Assembly (NCBI GenBank): GCA_025054615.1
Contig: JANWZO010000006.1
Coordinates: 71,596 to 135,595, forward strand
DNA length: 64,000 bases
Source of the DNA: Kiritimatiellia bacterium
GTDB lineage: Bacteria; Verrucomicrobiota; Kiritimatiellia; CAIVKH01
Reading direction: 5' to 3'
Part shown: positions 17,035 through 26,105 of the stretch, one piece after another
Position numbering within the stretch: the stretch's first letter is position 1
Layout: each line of letters starts with the position of its first letter
The notes under the pieces: generated by a model
Told to the model about the DNA's origin: nothing
Database searches by the model: none
What the model saw: only the letters and a program-made list of their open reading frames with translations
Position numbers and translations under genes: made by a program

Positions 17035-18462
17035 ATGAGCAGCGCGATTCCGGCCGTCGACTACGGAGATTTCCGCAACCAAATCCCGACCGCGGACCGC
17101 TTGGGCCGCCGCATTTGGATCTACCCGCGCAAGCCCGCCGGGCGCTTTTACCGCTGGCGCACCTGGGTTTCGTGGCTGCTGCTCGGCATATTTGCGGCGG
17201 GCCCTTTCATCCGCATCGATGGCGTCCCTCTGCTGTTGTTTGACATCCCGGAGCGAAAATTTGCGCTGTTTGGCCAGATTTTCTGGCCGCAGGACCTCTA
17301 CATTTTCGCGCTACTGCTATTGACGATCTTTGTAATGATTGTGCTGTTCACCGCCGTCTTCGGACGGATCTGGTGTGGATGGGCCTGCCCGCAGACGATT
17401 TTCATGGAAATGGTCTTCCGCAAAATCGAACACGCCATCGAAGGGGACGGGCCGCGACAGCGCGCGTTTGACGCCTCGCCATGGACACCCCAAAAAATTG
17501 CGAAGAAAACGTTGAAGCACGGGATTTTCCTTCTCGTCTCGTGGGTCGCCGCCAATTGGCTGTCCACCTACTTCGTCGGTCTGGATGATTGGTGGGCCTT
17601 CATTTCGGGCACTCCCTTCCAGCAGCCCGGCGCGCTGATCGCCCTGATCCTGTTCACGCTGCTCTTTTACGGAATTTTCGCGCGTTTTCGTGAACAGGCC
17701 TGCACGTTCATCTGCCCTTACGGACGTTTGCAATCGGTATTGCTCGACAACGACTCGCTAATCGTCGCCTACGATCACCGCCGCGGAGAGGCGCGGGGAC
17801 GCTTCAGCAAAGGACAAACGCGCGAGCAGCGCCGCGAGGCCGGCATTGGCGACTGCATCGATTGCGGGCTTTGCGTGGATGTTTGCCCCACCGGCATCGA
17901 CATCCGCAACGGATTGCAGATGGAGTGCGTGCACTGCACCGCGTGTATCGATGCGTGCGACAGCGTAATGGATCGGCTCCGCTTCCCTCGCGGGCTGATC
18001 CGTTACGCCTCGCAGCGAAATATTGCCGAGGGCCGCCCGTTCCGTCCGAATGCGCGAATGGCGCTCTACACGATTCTCTTGCTCGCGCTGACGGGTGTGC
18101 TCGCGGGAATTCTAATCACGCGCGACAATGTCGAGACCCAAATCCTGCGCGCGCCCGGCTCGATGTTTCAGGAAATGCCCGGCGGCGAGATCGGGAACCT
18201 ATTTTTGGTCAAGGTCGTCAACAAGACGCCGCGCGAAATACCAGTCGATTTGCGCATCGAGTCGCCGCCCGACGCGAGATTGACGTTGGCCGGTGGTGCG
18301 CTCGTTGCGCCGCGCGAGGGTCTCGCGCAGTCCGCCGCGGTCATCTCCGCGCCGCGCGGGCGGTTCATCGACGGGAATCTACCGATCGAAATCGGCGTGT
18401 ATGAAAACGGCGAGCGCGTCCGCGTGCGAAAAACCAACCTCGTTGGCCCTGCGACGCCATGA
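17035..18462 (+). CDS. ccoG: cbb3 oxidase assembly ferredoxin (CcoG)
   Basis: 475 residues. About five membrane helices carry Cys motifs at their edges (WCGWACPQTIFMEM, FICPYGR), followed by a ferredoxin-like region with two [4Fe-4S] motifs (CIDCGLCVDVCP and CVHCTACIDACD), another helix near residue 345 and a C-terminal Ig-like FixG domain. CcoG reduces Cu(II) to Cu(I) during CuB delivery to cbb3 oxidase and is related to NapH/NosR ferredoxins. The stop overlaps the ccoH start (ATGA). Also called FixG/RdxA. Confidence 0.93.
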   Translation: MSSAIPAVDYGDFRNQIPTADRLGRRIWIYPRKPAGRFYRWRTWVSWLLLGIFAAGPFIRIDGVPLLLFDIPERKFALFGQIFWPQDLYIFALLLLTIFVMIVLFTAVFGRIWCGWACPQTIFMEMVFRKIEHAIEGDGPRQRAFDASPWTPQKIAKKTLKHGIFLLVSWVAANWLSTYFVGLDDWWAFISGTPFQQPGALIALILFTLLFYGIFARFREQACTFICPYGRLQSVLLDNDSLIVAYDHRRGEARGRFSKGQTREQRREAGIGDCIDCGLCVDVCPTGIDIRNGLQMECVHCTACIDACDSVMDRLRFPRGLIRYASQRNIAEGRPFRPNARMALYTILLLALTGVLAGILITRDNVETQILRAPGSMFQEMPGGEIGNLFLVKVVNKTPREIPVDLRIESPPDARLTLAGGALVAPREGLAQSAAVISAPRGRFIDGNLPIEIGVYENGERVRVRKTNLVGPATP

Positions 18463-18896
18463 ACGCGCCGCGCAATCCATGGCCGTGGGGCATCGGACTG
18501 TTCCTCGCCGCGTTTTTTGTGTCCATGATTATCTTCGTCGTCTGGTCCCTGGGCCACCGGCAGGATTTAGTGGCGGAAAACTACTACGAGCGCGACCTGA
18601 CCCATCAGGAGACCATCGACAGCCTAGCCCGAGCTCAGGAACTCGGTTACCCCACACTGGTCCGCTTGCAAGACGGCAGCTTCGAGGTTCGGATCCAACC
18701 AGGCGCAAGCAACCCGGTGTTGACGCTCTATCGTCCCTCTGATGCGAGGCTTGACATCACCAACCGGCTCGAGGTTGACGAACTGGGTCAAGGCCGCTGG
18801 GATCCACCACGTCTGGAGCCGGGCCGCTGGCGAGCGATTCTCGAATGGGAGGCGGAAGGCCTTCGATACCGGAGTGAGATGGATTTCGCGCAATGA
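18459..18896 (+). CDS. ccoH: FixH/CcoH family cbb3 accessory protein
   Basis: 145 residues: one N-terminal membrane helix (GIGLFLAAFFVSMIIFVVW), then the family-typical segment VAENYYERDLTHQETIDSL and a periplasmic Ig-like domain. FixH/CcoH stays bound to the assembled cbb3 oxidase and helps its maturation. Start ATGA-coupled to ccoG, end ATGA-coupled to the safE-like gene. Length matches the family. Confidence 0.87.
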   Translation: MNAPRNPWPWGIGLFLAAFFVSMIIFVVWSLGHRQDLVAENYYERDLTHQETIDSLARAQELGYPTLVRLQDGSFEVRIQPGASNPVLTLYRPSDARLDITNRLEVDELGQGRWDPPRLEPGRWRAILEWEAEGLRYRSEMDFAQ

Positions 18897-19618
18897 ACGC
18901 ATACTGGATGAGCGCGCTTGTTCTGGGAGTGGCCGGCAGCCTTCACTGCGCGGGTATGTGCGGTCCGCTCGCGCTGGCGCTTCCACGGGCGGACGGGTTG
19001 AGCCGGCGTAAACTTGTCTTCGGGCGGCTGCTGTACAATGTCGGACGAGCCATGACCTATGCGGCCCTAGGGGCCGTTTTCGGTGGAATCGGCCATTCAT
19101 TGAACCTGGCAGGACTGCAGCGGGCTGTTTCCATCCTGTGCGGGGTGCTTCTCCTGCTCTATGCATCAGGCGCCCTCCTGCCTGCTGTCCCACGTGGGCT
19201 TTCCGTCTGGATCACCCGAGCGATGACCCCTCTGCAACAGATCATGGTGAGTCGCCTGCGGAGCGGATCTTTGGGCAATTTGTTTGTCATCGGCATGATC
19301 AATGGCCTTCTTCCCTGCGGGCTTGTATACATCGCTCTGGCGGGGGCGGTCGCAACCGGTACCTCCTGGCATGGCGCCCTCTTCATGTTTTTGTTTGGAC
19401 TTGGGACGGCTCCCCTGATCTTTGCTCTCGGCCTGGCCGGACCCTCGCTGCATGCCCGGCTCAGAGGGCGCTTTCGCGCTGTGCTCCCTGCGACCATAGC
19501 CCTTCTCGGCGTTTGGTTCGTGCTCCGGGGATCCAATTTGGGAATTCCGCTGCTCAGCCCTGGGCAAGCTCCGAACCATAGCTCACCCTCATGTTGCAGC
19601 GGCCATCTGGTAAGGTAG
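18893..19618 (+). CDS. SafE/TauE-like membrane protein of the cco operon
   Basis: 241 residues, about six helices in two three-helix repeats. The first helix carries SLHCAGMCGPL, the invariant Cys motif of the COG2836 branch (sulphite exporter TauE/SafE-like, UreH-2 domain), and the second repeat starts with INGLLPCGLVY. Members adjacent to ccoGH are thought to act in copper handling for cbb3 oxidase. The C-terminus ends with a Cys pair (SSPSCCSG) that might bind metal. Last gene of the operon. Transport substrate unproven. Confidence 0.82.
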   Translation: MNAYWMSALVLGVAGSLHCAGMCGPLALALPRADGLSRRKLVFGRLLYNVGRAMTYAALGAVFGGIGHSLNLAGLQRAVSILCGVLLLLYASGALLPAVPRGLSVWITRAMTPLQQIMVSRLRSGSLGNLFVIGMINGLLPCGLVYIALAGAVATGTSWHGALFMFLFGLGTAPLIFALGLAGPSLHARLRGRFRAVLPATIALLGVWFVLRGSNLGIPLLSPGQAPNHSSPSCCSGHLVR

Positions 19619-19805
19619 GTCTGACGAACCCGAGTAGAGATCCCGCTCCGAAGAACGCCAGATGCGGCGTGCCCAATCGCGGAGAGGCGACAGATCACGG
19701 GGAATAAAACGTTCTCCTCTTAGACGGTCAGACCGCTAAGGTCTGAGTTCAGAGCGCCTTCCGGGTCCTCGATGCGATAAGCGGCGACGAGCTCCGGCCA
19801 CTCGA
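19619..19805. other. Convergent gap after the cco operon
   Basis: Holds one strong inverted repeat at 19719-19740: arms CTTAG-CGGTC and GACCG-CTAAG around a single A, with one unpaired A in the left arm. It lies between two convergent genes and might be a two-way terminator, but no T-tract adjoins either side. An operator is the alternative. Confidence 0.35.
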
Positions 19806-21920
19806 TTAGAAATAAATCAGACCGGAAACGGAGAATCTCGCTTTACCACGTTCGTTTACAGAATCATCCGGCAACGTCTCCACAGGGAACCCAACGTCAA
19901 CGCGGATCGGCGTCGTCTTGGGTCCGAGGAGAAAACCAAATCCCCATCCTGAAACCGGTCCCTCTCCACCAAGCTCCCAAGAATTTATGGAGACGTCACC
20001 CCATTCATAGAACAAGGCCAGGGCGAGCCACTCCCGCAGCCTCCAACGCCCTTCCATTGCCGACCACATCATGCTGCCCGCACCGAGATTGACATCGTTT
20101 TCATAAATAGCGCCCACACTTCGATACGCAAAGGCCCTCAGCGTGTCGGTCCCTCCAAGATACAGTCGAATGGGCAGCGGCAGCTTCTCGGTCTCCACAC
20201 CCCCATCGGACGTGGCCCACCCCAGACGGGACTCCAGATCGATCCCTTTCGGCAACGGAATCACTAGAGTCAAGCGTGTATCGAAATAGATCCACGAAAG
20301 ATCGGAGGCCACGGCGTCCGAAGCGATCTTCAGGGTGGTTAACGAGTCGTAGTAGAATGGCGAGGCATAGCGATCCAATAGAAGATCCGAATAAAGGTTT
20401 GCCTCCATTCGGATCGGCAACAACGTTGCATCCATCGGAATGTTCTGAAGAAGTTCAGCCGCATTGGTGGACGTCGCGTAGGATTCATACATCAAAATTT
20501 CAGGCCCCGCCGACAGACGGCCGCGATCAACAAGGGGATAGGCCATCGCCGAGGACGCATTCAAGGTATCGATACCGAAACTATCGGTATATTTGTCGTT
20601 TTTTTCATAAAAGACACCCCCCTCGGCATCCCAGGTATTCATCAAAACTTGAGGGTAGGTCAGAGTAGATTCCGCGCGGAACCACCCCGATCCCACGGCG
20701 CCGCCCACGTTGGCATAAATCCGTTGCCCCCTCCATGGCGGTCCAAACGCAAAATTGCGTTCCCTCAACTCCGCGAACAGCGACGCGCCCATATCCGTGT
20801 TGTACTGAATGCCCACAGACGCGCTGCCCGACGGTTTCTCCTCTACCTGCACAAACACATCGAACAGCGACGGGGACTCCGTTTTGCGCCACTCCACCAA
20901 CATGGACTCAAAAATTCCGCTCTCTTCCAGGTTGCGTGTCCCCCGGACAATGCCCCTGCGACTGAATCGATCCCCCTCATTGATCGGAAACGCCCGGCGA
21001 ACCGCCGAGCGATAAACCCGCCGCGTACCAGAGATCTCGAAGCCTCGAAGTCGAGCGGGCGACGCCATGTCGATTTCCAAATCCACATTTCCGGTCCGCG
21101 TCCGAGAATCAAATGTGATCGATCGGCGGACTTCCGCAAAGGGATATCCCTGATCGTAACAGTACAACTGTGCGGTCGCGTGCAGACGCTCGATCAAACT
21201 GCGGCTTAGAACCTCACCCGATCTCCATTTCGCACGTTCTAGAATTTCCCTTCGATCGCGCAACGGCACCCCGCTGATCGAGGCATGCCCCGCCGCGTAA
21301 ACGGGTCCCTCTTCGATCTGCCAGACAATACGGTAGCCCCGTTTGCCGGGGAGATAGTCGACGCGCGGCTCTCTCACGACCGCATCCCAGTGACCTCTCT
21401 CCTGATAAAGCGCAACCAGCCGTTTCTGGTCCTCACCCAATTCGCCGCGCCGCAAAATGCTCGAACGGCTGAAATCGAATACCCCTCCATAATCCCTCAA
21501 CTTCACCGCCCGCCGGAGCGTGGAACCGTCAACCGCCCGCGCACCCAAGAAAACCATTTCCAGAATTCGTCCGCGTTGACCAGGTTCCGTGTCGAAAACA
21601 ATATCAATCCAGCCTGGCTCCGGACTCGACAGGGCCTTCCATCGGACTCTCGCGTCCGGATAAAAGTTTTCTTCCAGTTTGATCCGAAGCCGGTCGGCAA
21701 CGGCCTGAACTTCGGAGGGCTCGAACGCCTTGCCCTGCAAGGGCTCTACCAGTTGCCTCGCTGATTTTTTCCGAAGCGGCCACACCCCGCTGACCGAGAC
21801 GTCCCTGATGCGATATGCCGGCGGCACTCCGGATGCGGCTTCATCGCCACGCGATGACGCGCAAAACCCCATCAGAATCACCGCGGCGAATAATGCAGCC
21901 ATCACCTTCCCACACATCAT
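19806..21920 (-). CDS. Omp85-family outer-membrane protein (BamA/TamA-like)
   Basis: 704 residues from ATG 21920; the frame extends to 22034, but those codons would cover the preceding hairpin and lack a signal peptide. Signal peptide (LFAAVILMGFCASSRG), then three or four POTRA modules (starting YRIRDVSVSG, then AGHASISGVPL and LRGFEISGTRRVY) and a C-terminal 16-strand barrel of the surface-antigen type ending in FSVSGLIYF with a terminal aromatic residue. It would insert or export outer-membrane proteins; next to an autotransporter gene a dedicated role is possible. Whether it is the main BamA or a TamA/accessory form cannot be told. Confidence 0.85.
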   Translation of the reverse strand: MMCGKVMAALFAAVILMGFCASSRGDEAASGVPPAYRIRDVSVSGVWPLRKKSARQLVEPLQGKAFEPSEVQAVADRLRIKLEENFYPDARVRWKALSSPEPGWIDIVFDTEPGQRGRILEMVFLGARAVDGSTLRRAVKLRDYGGVFDFSRSSILRRGELGEDQKRLVALYQERGHWDAVVREPRVDYLPGKRGYRIVWQIEEGPVYAAGHASISGVPLRDRREILERAKWRSGEVLSRSLIERLHATAQLYCYDQGYPFAEVRRSITFDSRTRTGNVDLEIDMASPARLRGFEISGTRRVYRSAVRRAFPINEGDRFSRRGIVRGTRNLEESGIFESMLVEWRKTESPSLFDVFVQVEEKPSGSASVGIQYNTDMGASLFAELRERNFAFGPPWRGQRIYANVGGAVGSGWFRAESTLTYPQVLMNTWDAEGGVFYEKNDKYTDSFGIDTLNASSAMAYPLVDRGRLSAGPEILMYESYATSTNAAELLQNIPMDATLLPIRMEANLYSDLLLDRYASPFYYDSLTTLKIASDAVASDLSWIYFDTRLTLVIPLPKGIDLESRLGWATSDGGVETEKLPLPIRLYLGGTDTLRAFAYRSVGAIYENDVNLGAGSMMWSAMEGRWRLREWLALALFYEWGDVSINSWELGGEGPVSGWGFGFLLGPKTTPIRVDVGFPVETLPDDSVNERGKARFSVSGLIYF

Positions 21921-21991
21921 CAACCCTCTCGCTCGGAACTTCGAAGTGGAGGGACTTCCCTCTCCGCGCCCAACTCCACTCAAAATGCGAA

Positions 21992-22022
21992 GAGCGCCAG
22001 CGGAGCGAATCCGCTGGCGCTC
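21992..22022 (-). terminator. Hairpin terminator after the autotransporter gene
   Basis: A perfect 13-bp stem (GAGCGCCAGCGGA at 21992-22004 pairs with 22010-22022) with a 5-nt loop lies 18 nt after the stop at 22040 in the direction of transcription. Only a short T run follows further down, so termination is likely but of unknown strength. Confidence 0.65.
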
Positions 22023-22039
22023 CCGCATCCGCAATCTCT

Positions 22040-22889
22040 CTAGAATTTCACTTCGGCCGCTAGTCGCGCCAAAACGCTGTTCTCCGAATTTACGGCAATC
22101 CCCGCACTGACGTACAAACCATCCTCCGCGAAGGTCTTCGCATCCAGCGCGTGCGCCACATTTACACCGACTGCGCTTTCGCCCTCATACAACGCGACGC
22201 CAGCCGTCACCGTCGTGTCTCCCGTCTTCAACGACTGAATCGGACTCACAATCGCAGCCGCGGAAGCCACTCCGGCATAGGCGCGCGCCTGCGTCTTTTC
22301 CAGCCTTCGGCCCAGCTCGGCAATGTCGGCCGTGTTCTTTTCCACCTTCTTCTCCAGGTCGCTGACTCGCCGATTCACGCGGTCGATCCGCGCATTCAGG
22401 CGCGACTCCGTCCGTCTCAACTGCCGCACATTCACGGCATCGGTACCATTCCGTCCGTCGTCCACATTCGTCACTCGCCGCTCCATTCCAGGGGCACCCA
22501 CGCTGACCGTGTTCGGCTCGGTCGCCACGCTATTGGCGCCGAGCGCCACGCTGTTGTCTGCAAGCGCCGCGCTGTCTTCGCCCACAGCCACGCTGTTATT
22601 GCCGAACGCCAGCGCGTTATCTCCCAACGCCGTCGTCCGCTGTCCAACCGCCAGCGCGTTATTCCCGACGGCAACTGAGGACGCGGCCACAGCGCCGGCG
22701 CCGATCGCACTAAGCGAGCTAAACCCATTCGACAGCAATTCTGCAGAGTCCTAAAGCTTCATTGCCGAACCCAACCGCTGTACTGAAATCGCCAACATCT
22801 GAGTTACTACCGCCAAACGATGAGATCCCCTCGCCGCGCGCGAGATTATCATTTCCCACCGCCAACAATTTTCTAACCGATGGCAACAT
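22040..22889 (-). pseudogene. Frameshifted trimeric autotransporter adhesin (YadA-like)
   Basis: The last 232 codons (22040-22738) encode YadA head repeats (SVAVGNNALAVG, NSVALGANSVAT), a neck (NTVSVGAPGMERRVTNV then GTDAVNVRQL), a short coiled-coil stalk (LEKKVEKNTADIAELGRRL) and the four-strand membrane anchor ending LARLAAEVKF. Upstream head repeats continue in a different frame (22719-22889: VGNDNLARGEG, STAVGFGNEALG), and a third frame before it gives SLGKPNVAIG and then a stop. No signal peptide is found. So the 5' part is broken by at least two frameshifts, or the assembly is wrong here. TTG 22738 could still start a short product without a secretion signal. Confidence 0.7.
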
Positions 22890-23350
22890 TAGGCTTACCT
22901 AAAGAGTATTTCCAACCCCGCCCGGGTCGTGTTGTCCCATCGCCTAGAAACCGGAAAACAGCTGAGAAATCGCTGCAGATGCGATCTTATTCGACAGCGT
23001 TTTTTTGTATGGCCAGCTTTGACTCTTACTCGGTATTTGATCGCTCCACAATTCGACTGGAATGAATGGGACGCCTACACGGATTCGATCATCGATTGTA
23101 GAGACCATCCTCCATGATCTTGCGAGCCCCTCAAAACCTCTACAAAAGATTAGATCTTTAGAGACGTCGTCGCTCGAACGTTCAAAAGAAATTCGGCGAG
23201 TGGTTCGCAGGTTTGCATTCAACAAGTGGACGCCACGCTAGTATTCTGCTCTTCGATTTTTCGCGCTTGAACCTTCTGGCTGACTCCAAGGCGCAGCGCA
23301 TTGAAAATTAATGGCTAACTGACATTAGACACAGAGCCGTACGGGGCTCG
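22890..23350. other. Gap upstream of the broken adhesin
   Basis: About 460 nt without a credible gene. The part next to the adhesin reads in the third frame as SLGKPNVAIG, a head-repeat-like stretch, so some of it is decayed adhesin. Near 23334-23349 a 5-bp hairpin (GAGCC/GGCTC) just after the CsgG-like stop may be a weak terminator. The rest shows nothing recognisable. Confidence 0.4.
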
Positions 23351-24322
23351 TTACTTCGCGCGCACGATGGTGCCGGGCGCAGGGTTTTTCTCGCCGTCGC
23401 CGATCACCTCGGCGTAACTTACCTTTTCGGACACGCGCACGATTTTTAATCTGCCGATTTCCCCACCTTCCTCGACGCCGAGGATTTCACCGGTTGCCGG
23501 ATCGATCAGCTCTTCGCCTTGCTCCACCATCACAAGCTCCTGCCCTACTTCGACGCCGAATTCGCTGCCGCGGTTGATAATGATCTGGCCGTTTTTCGCC
23601 ACCTGCACCACGTTGCCTTCAAAGGGCATCTCCTTCATCTTCCCCGCCAAAAACGCGACGGCCTGATTGATAACATCCTGGGCCGCCTCCCCCATGGGTG
23701 TTTTTGCAAATCCACCCAGTTCACCGCCAAATCTTCCAGCGTAGCCCACTCGCAACCCCATGCTGCCAGCCTTGCCGGTCACCCTCTCTTTGGCCACAAT
23801 CTCACCGGTCGTGGTATCGGTCAGCGTGATGATGACCGTGAGCGTGGCTGAACTTTTCGCACCCCCGACCCGAAAACCGCCGATGTTGATGCCCGCATCG
23901 CCGCCGGACGTGTTTTCCCTCGCTTCGACGATCGCACCCGAAGCAATATATTTGGCCGGTCGAATTTTCCCGGTTTGCGCCACTTTCTGAGCCTTGGCCA
24001 TCCGCCCGCTCGCGGCGAGGTCTTGCTCCTCAATGATGTCTTTTAGTTGTTCGCGCTGAACGACCACGAAACGTCCGGAATCGAACAGCGCCGATTCCAG
24101 CATGACCGTAAGGTTATCGCCAAGATTCCATTGCCCATGCCAGCCGGACTCGTTTCGAAAACCTTTTACTCCGATGGCATGTTTGAGGCCCTTGTACTCC
24201 CCCAGATTCATCTGCGCGTTGCCCGACTCGGTCTTGGTCCCAGTCCCCCAGATGGCGCAGGCGGTATTACCTGAAATCAGAGAAAAAATGGCGCCTAAGA
24301 GAAAATAATTGACGGCTTTCAT
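23351..24322 (-). CDS. CsgG-like secretion/outer-membrane protein
   Basis: 323 residues with an N-terminal signal sequence (FLLGAIFSLISGNTACA). The core (IGVKGFRNESG, MLESALFDSGRFVVVQREQLKDI, ASGAIVEA, ATLTVIITLTDTTTGEIV) has the layout of CsgG, the nonameric outer-membrane curli export channel, and its relatives such as HfaB. No Cys follows the signal in lipobox position, so lipidation is doubtful. The last 85 residues (GNVVQVAKNGQIIINRGSEF and onward) form a small FlgT-C/SH3-like domain. No curli subunit gene is nearby. A strong AGGAGGTG ribosome site precedes the ATG. Export channel or periplasmic assembly role is inferred from the family. Confidence 0.78.
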   Translation of the reverse strand: MKAVNYFLLGAIFSLISGNTACAIWGTGTKTESGNAQMNLGEYKGLKHAIGVKGFRNESGWHGQWNLGDNLTVMLESALFDSGRFVVVQREQLKDIIEEQDLAASGRMAKAQKVAQTGKIRPAKYIASGAIVEARENTSGGDAGINIGGFRVGGAKSSATLTVIITLTDTTTGEIVAKERVTGKAGSMGLRVGYAGRFGGELGGFAKTPMGEAAQDVINQAVAFLAGKMKEMPFEGNVVQVAKNGQIIINRGSEFGVEVGQELVMVEQGEELIDPATGEILGVEEGGEIGRLKIVRVSEKVSYAEVIGDGEKNPAPGTIVRAK

Positions 24323-24430
24323 AACACCTCCTGAAATTCAAATACCAAGTTCGCAATCATCGATCAAGCCTCCATCGGCATCTTTTCGTATCGAGTTGAA
24401 GCCAGGGCGCGTTTGCGCGATGGTGAAGTC

Positions 24431-25222
24431 ATGTTCGGCGGACTGACCATTGCGCGTCCTTATGGGATTCCAATCAAGCTGCATTGGACGCTGCTGATTT
24501 TTCTGCCCTTCATCGCCTTCAACATGGCGGAGACACTGGGGGTCCGGTCGGCCGGCTGGGGTTGGCTCGCGGCCCTGGGGCTCCTCGCGAGTGTTGCCCT
24601 GCATGAGCTAGGGCATTCCTTGGTTGCGCGCGGGCGCGGTTATCCGGTTCGCGACATCGTGCTGACGCCGATTGGCGGAGTCGCTTTCCTCACCCGGTCG
24701 CCCCGCCGACCGACGGATGAACTGGTGATTGCAATCGCCGGACCGGTCGTGAGCATCGCTCTTGCCGTGCTTGCTTGGGCCGCCTCCCCGTGGTTTCTTG
24801 CCGCGGGCGCGTCGCATCTTGCGAACACCATCCATTTCCTGGGATCGATCAACCTTGCCCTGGCAGTGTTCAATATGTTGCCGAGTTTCCCGATGGATGG
24901 CGGACGTGTTTATCGCGCCTGGCTGGCCAATCGAGTCGGCCGGCTAGAGGCCACGCGGCGAGCGGTGCGCCTGGGCAGGATCTTTGCCGTGCTGTTTGCG
25001 ATCGTCGGTCTTTTCTCAACGAATCTGTTGCTGGTGGTGATTGCTTTTGTTGTCTGGCAGGCGGCCTCGGCGGAGTATCGCATGGTTCAAATGCAGGAGC
25101 GGCCTCCCTATCCACCGTTTGCAGGGTTTATTGATCCCTTGAGCGTATTCCAGACGCCAGCGAACCGCCGGGGGCCCGAGATTGTCGATGTCGAGGTCGG
25201 ACCGCCTCCCTACAAGCGCTGA
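24431..25222 (+). CDS. Site-2-type membrane metalloprotease (M50)
   Basis: 263 residues from ATG 24431 (TTG 24413 possible). Starts with the RPYGIPIKLHWTLLIFLP motif of the SpoIVFB/Rv-type S2P branch, then HELGH with the two zinc His and the catalytic Glu, and NMLPSFPMDGGRVYR with the third, Asp ligand, within about six helices. It cleaves membrane-embedded substrates such as anti-sigma factors. There is no PDZ or CBS domain; a short cytoplasmic tail ends in EVGPPPYKR. It stands alone at the start of a rightward gene run and its substrate is unknown. Confidence 0.85.
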   Translation: MFGGLTIARPYGIPIKLHWTLLIFLPFIAFNMAETLGVRSAGWGWLAALGLLASVALHELGHSLVARGRGYPVRDIVLTPIGGVAFLTRSPRRPTDELVIAIAGPVVSIALAVLAWAASPWFLAAGASHLANTIHFLGSINLALAVFNMLPSFPMDGGRVYRAWLANRVGRLEATRRAVRLGRIFAVLFAIVGLFSTNLLLVVIAFVVWQAASAEYRMVQMQERPPYPPFAGFIDPLSVFQTPANRRGPEIVDVEVGPPPYKR

Positions 25223-25248
25223 GCCTTGGTTTAGATACGGCGCGAAAT

Positions 25249-25294
25249 TTCCATCCTATGGAATCGCCGCGGAATTTTTTTACATACGATGGAA
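25249..25294. repeat. Palindromic element, copy 2
   Basis: TTCCATCCTATGGAA (25249-25263, perfect 6-bp arms), then an A2T7 tract, then TTACATACGATGGAA (25280-25294, one arm mismatch). Centres are 31 bp apart as in copy 1 (16937-16982), while the intervening sequence differs. It ends 19 nt before the methyltransferase ATG, so it probably overlaps that gene's promoter or leader. Confidence 0.6.
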
Positions 25295-25313
25295 CTTTCC
25301 AGATACTTTTGCC

Positions 25314-26096
25314 ATGGCATCGCAGACTTTCTCGAGCGGCCCAGAGCTGGCGGATGTGGAAACCGCATCCGCGTCCTATGCCGCGCGGTTTGCCGGTGAC
25401 GTGGGCCGGTGGATGCTGGAGCGGCAGGAGCGCCTGGTGCTGGAGGCGTTGCAGAGGGCCGGTGCGCGGAGCGTGCTCGATGTGGGTGGCGGCCACGGAC
25501 AGCTCGCCCGGCCGCTCGCGGACGCAGGATACGACGTCACGGTTCTAGGAAGCGAGTCGATATGCGCGGCCCGAATCGCGGACCTCGTTCAATCGAACCG
25601 ATGCCGTTTTGTCGTGGGCAGCGTCATCGCGCTTCCGTTCGCCGATCGGTCGTTTGACGCGGTCGTGACGGTCCGACTCCTGGCGCATTGCGAACGCTGG
25701 CGGATGCTGATCCGGGAATGCGCGCGGGTGGCGCGGCGAGTGGTCATCGTCGACTATCCGGTGGCCGGCGGCTTCAATTTGCTGGCGCCGTTCCTGTTCG
25801 AAGCGAAGAAAAAAATCGAGCAAAACACCCGGCGGTGGCGAAATTTCCGGCATGGGGAGGTCGCGGAGGCGTTCCGGCAGTTCGGATTCGAACCGGAGCG
25901 GCGGACGGGGCAGTTTTTCTGGCCGATGGGCCTTCATCGGGCAATCGGCCGGCTCGGCGTGTCAAAAGCCTTGGAATGGGCTCCGGAGCGACTGGGCGTT
26001 TCCGCGCGATTCGGAACGCCGGTGATCGCCGCCTACCGGCGAACTGACCGCCGTGGGGACGGGTTCGGGCTTGAAGCCGGGTTCACCGGCGCCTAG
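25314..26096 (+). CDS. Class I SAM-dependent methyltransferase
   Basis: 260 residues from ATG 25314; earlier in-frame codons would run through the palindromic element and into the M50 gene. Motif I is VLDVGGGHG, and the following acidic and FDAVVTVRLLAH motifs fit the methyltransferase-11 fold. The C-terminal part (FLFEAKKKIEQNTRRWRNF, then EVAEAFRQFGFEPERR) may recognise the acceptor. The substrate is unknown; small molecules and lipids are typical in this group. It is followed after 9 nt by the cvpA-like gene, so the two probably share a transcript. Confidence 0.75.
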   Translation: MASQTFSSGPELADVETASASYAARFAGDVGRWMLERQERLVLEALQRAGARSVLDVGGGHGQLARPLADAGYDVTVLGSESICAARIADLVQSNRCRFVVGSVIALPFADRSFDAVVTVRLLAHCERWRMLIRECARVARRVVIVDYPVAGGFNLLAPFLFEAKKKIEQNTRRWRNFRHGEVAEAFRQFGFEPERRTGQFFWPMGLHRAIGRLGVSKALEWAPERLGVSARFGTPVIAAYRRTDRRGDGFGLEAGFTGA

Positions 26097-26105
26097 GTTG
26101 TCATC

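Noticed and set aside
22944-23225. Possible 93-residue gene on the minus strand
   Set aside because: No ribosome site, no domain and a composition unlike its neighbours; it overlaps the region of decayed adhesin.
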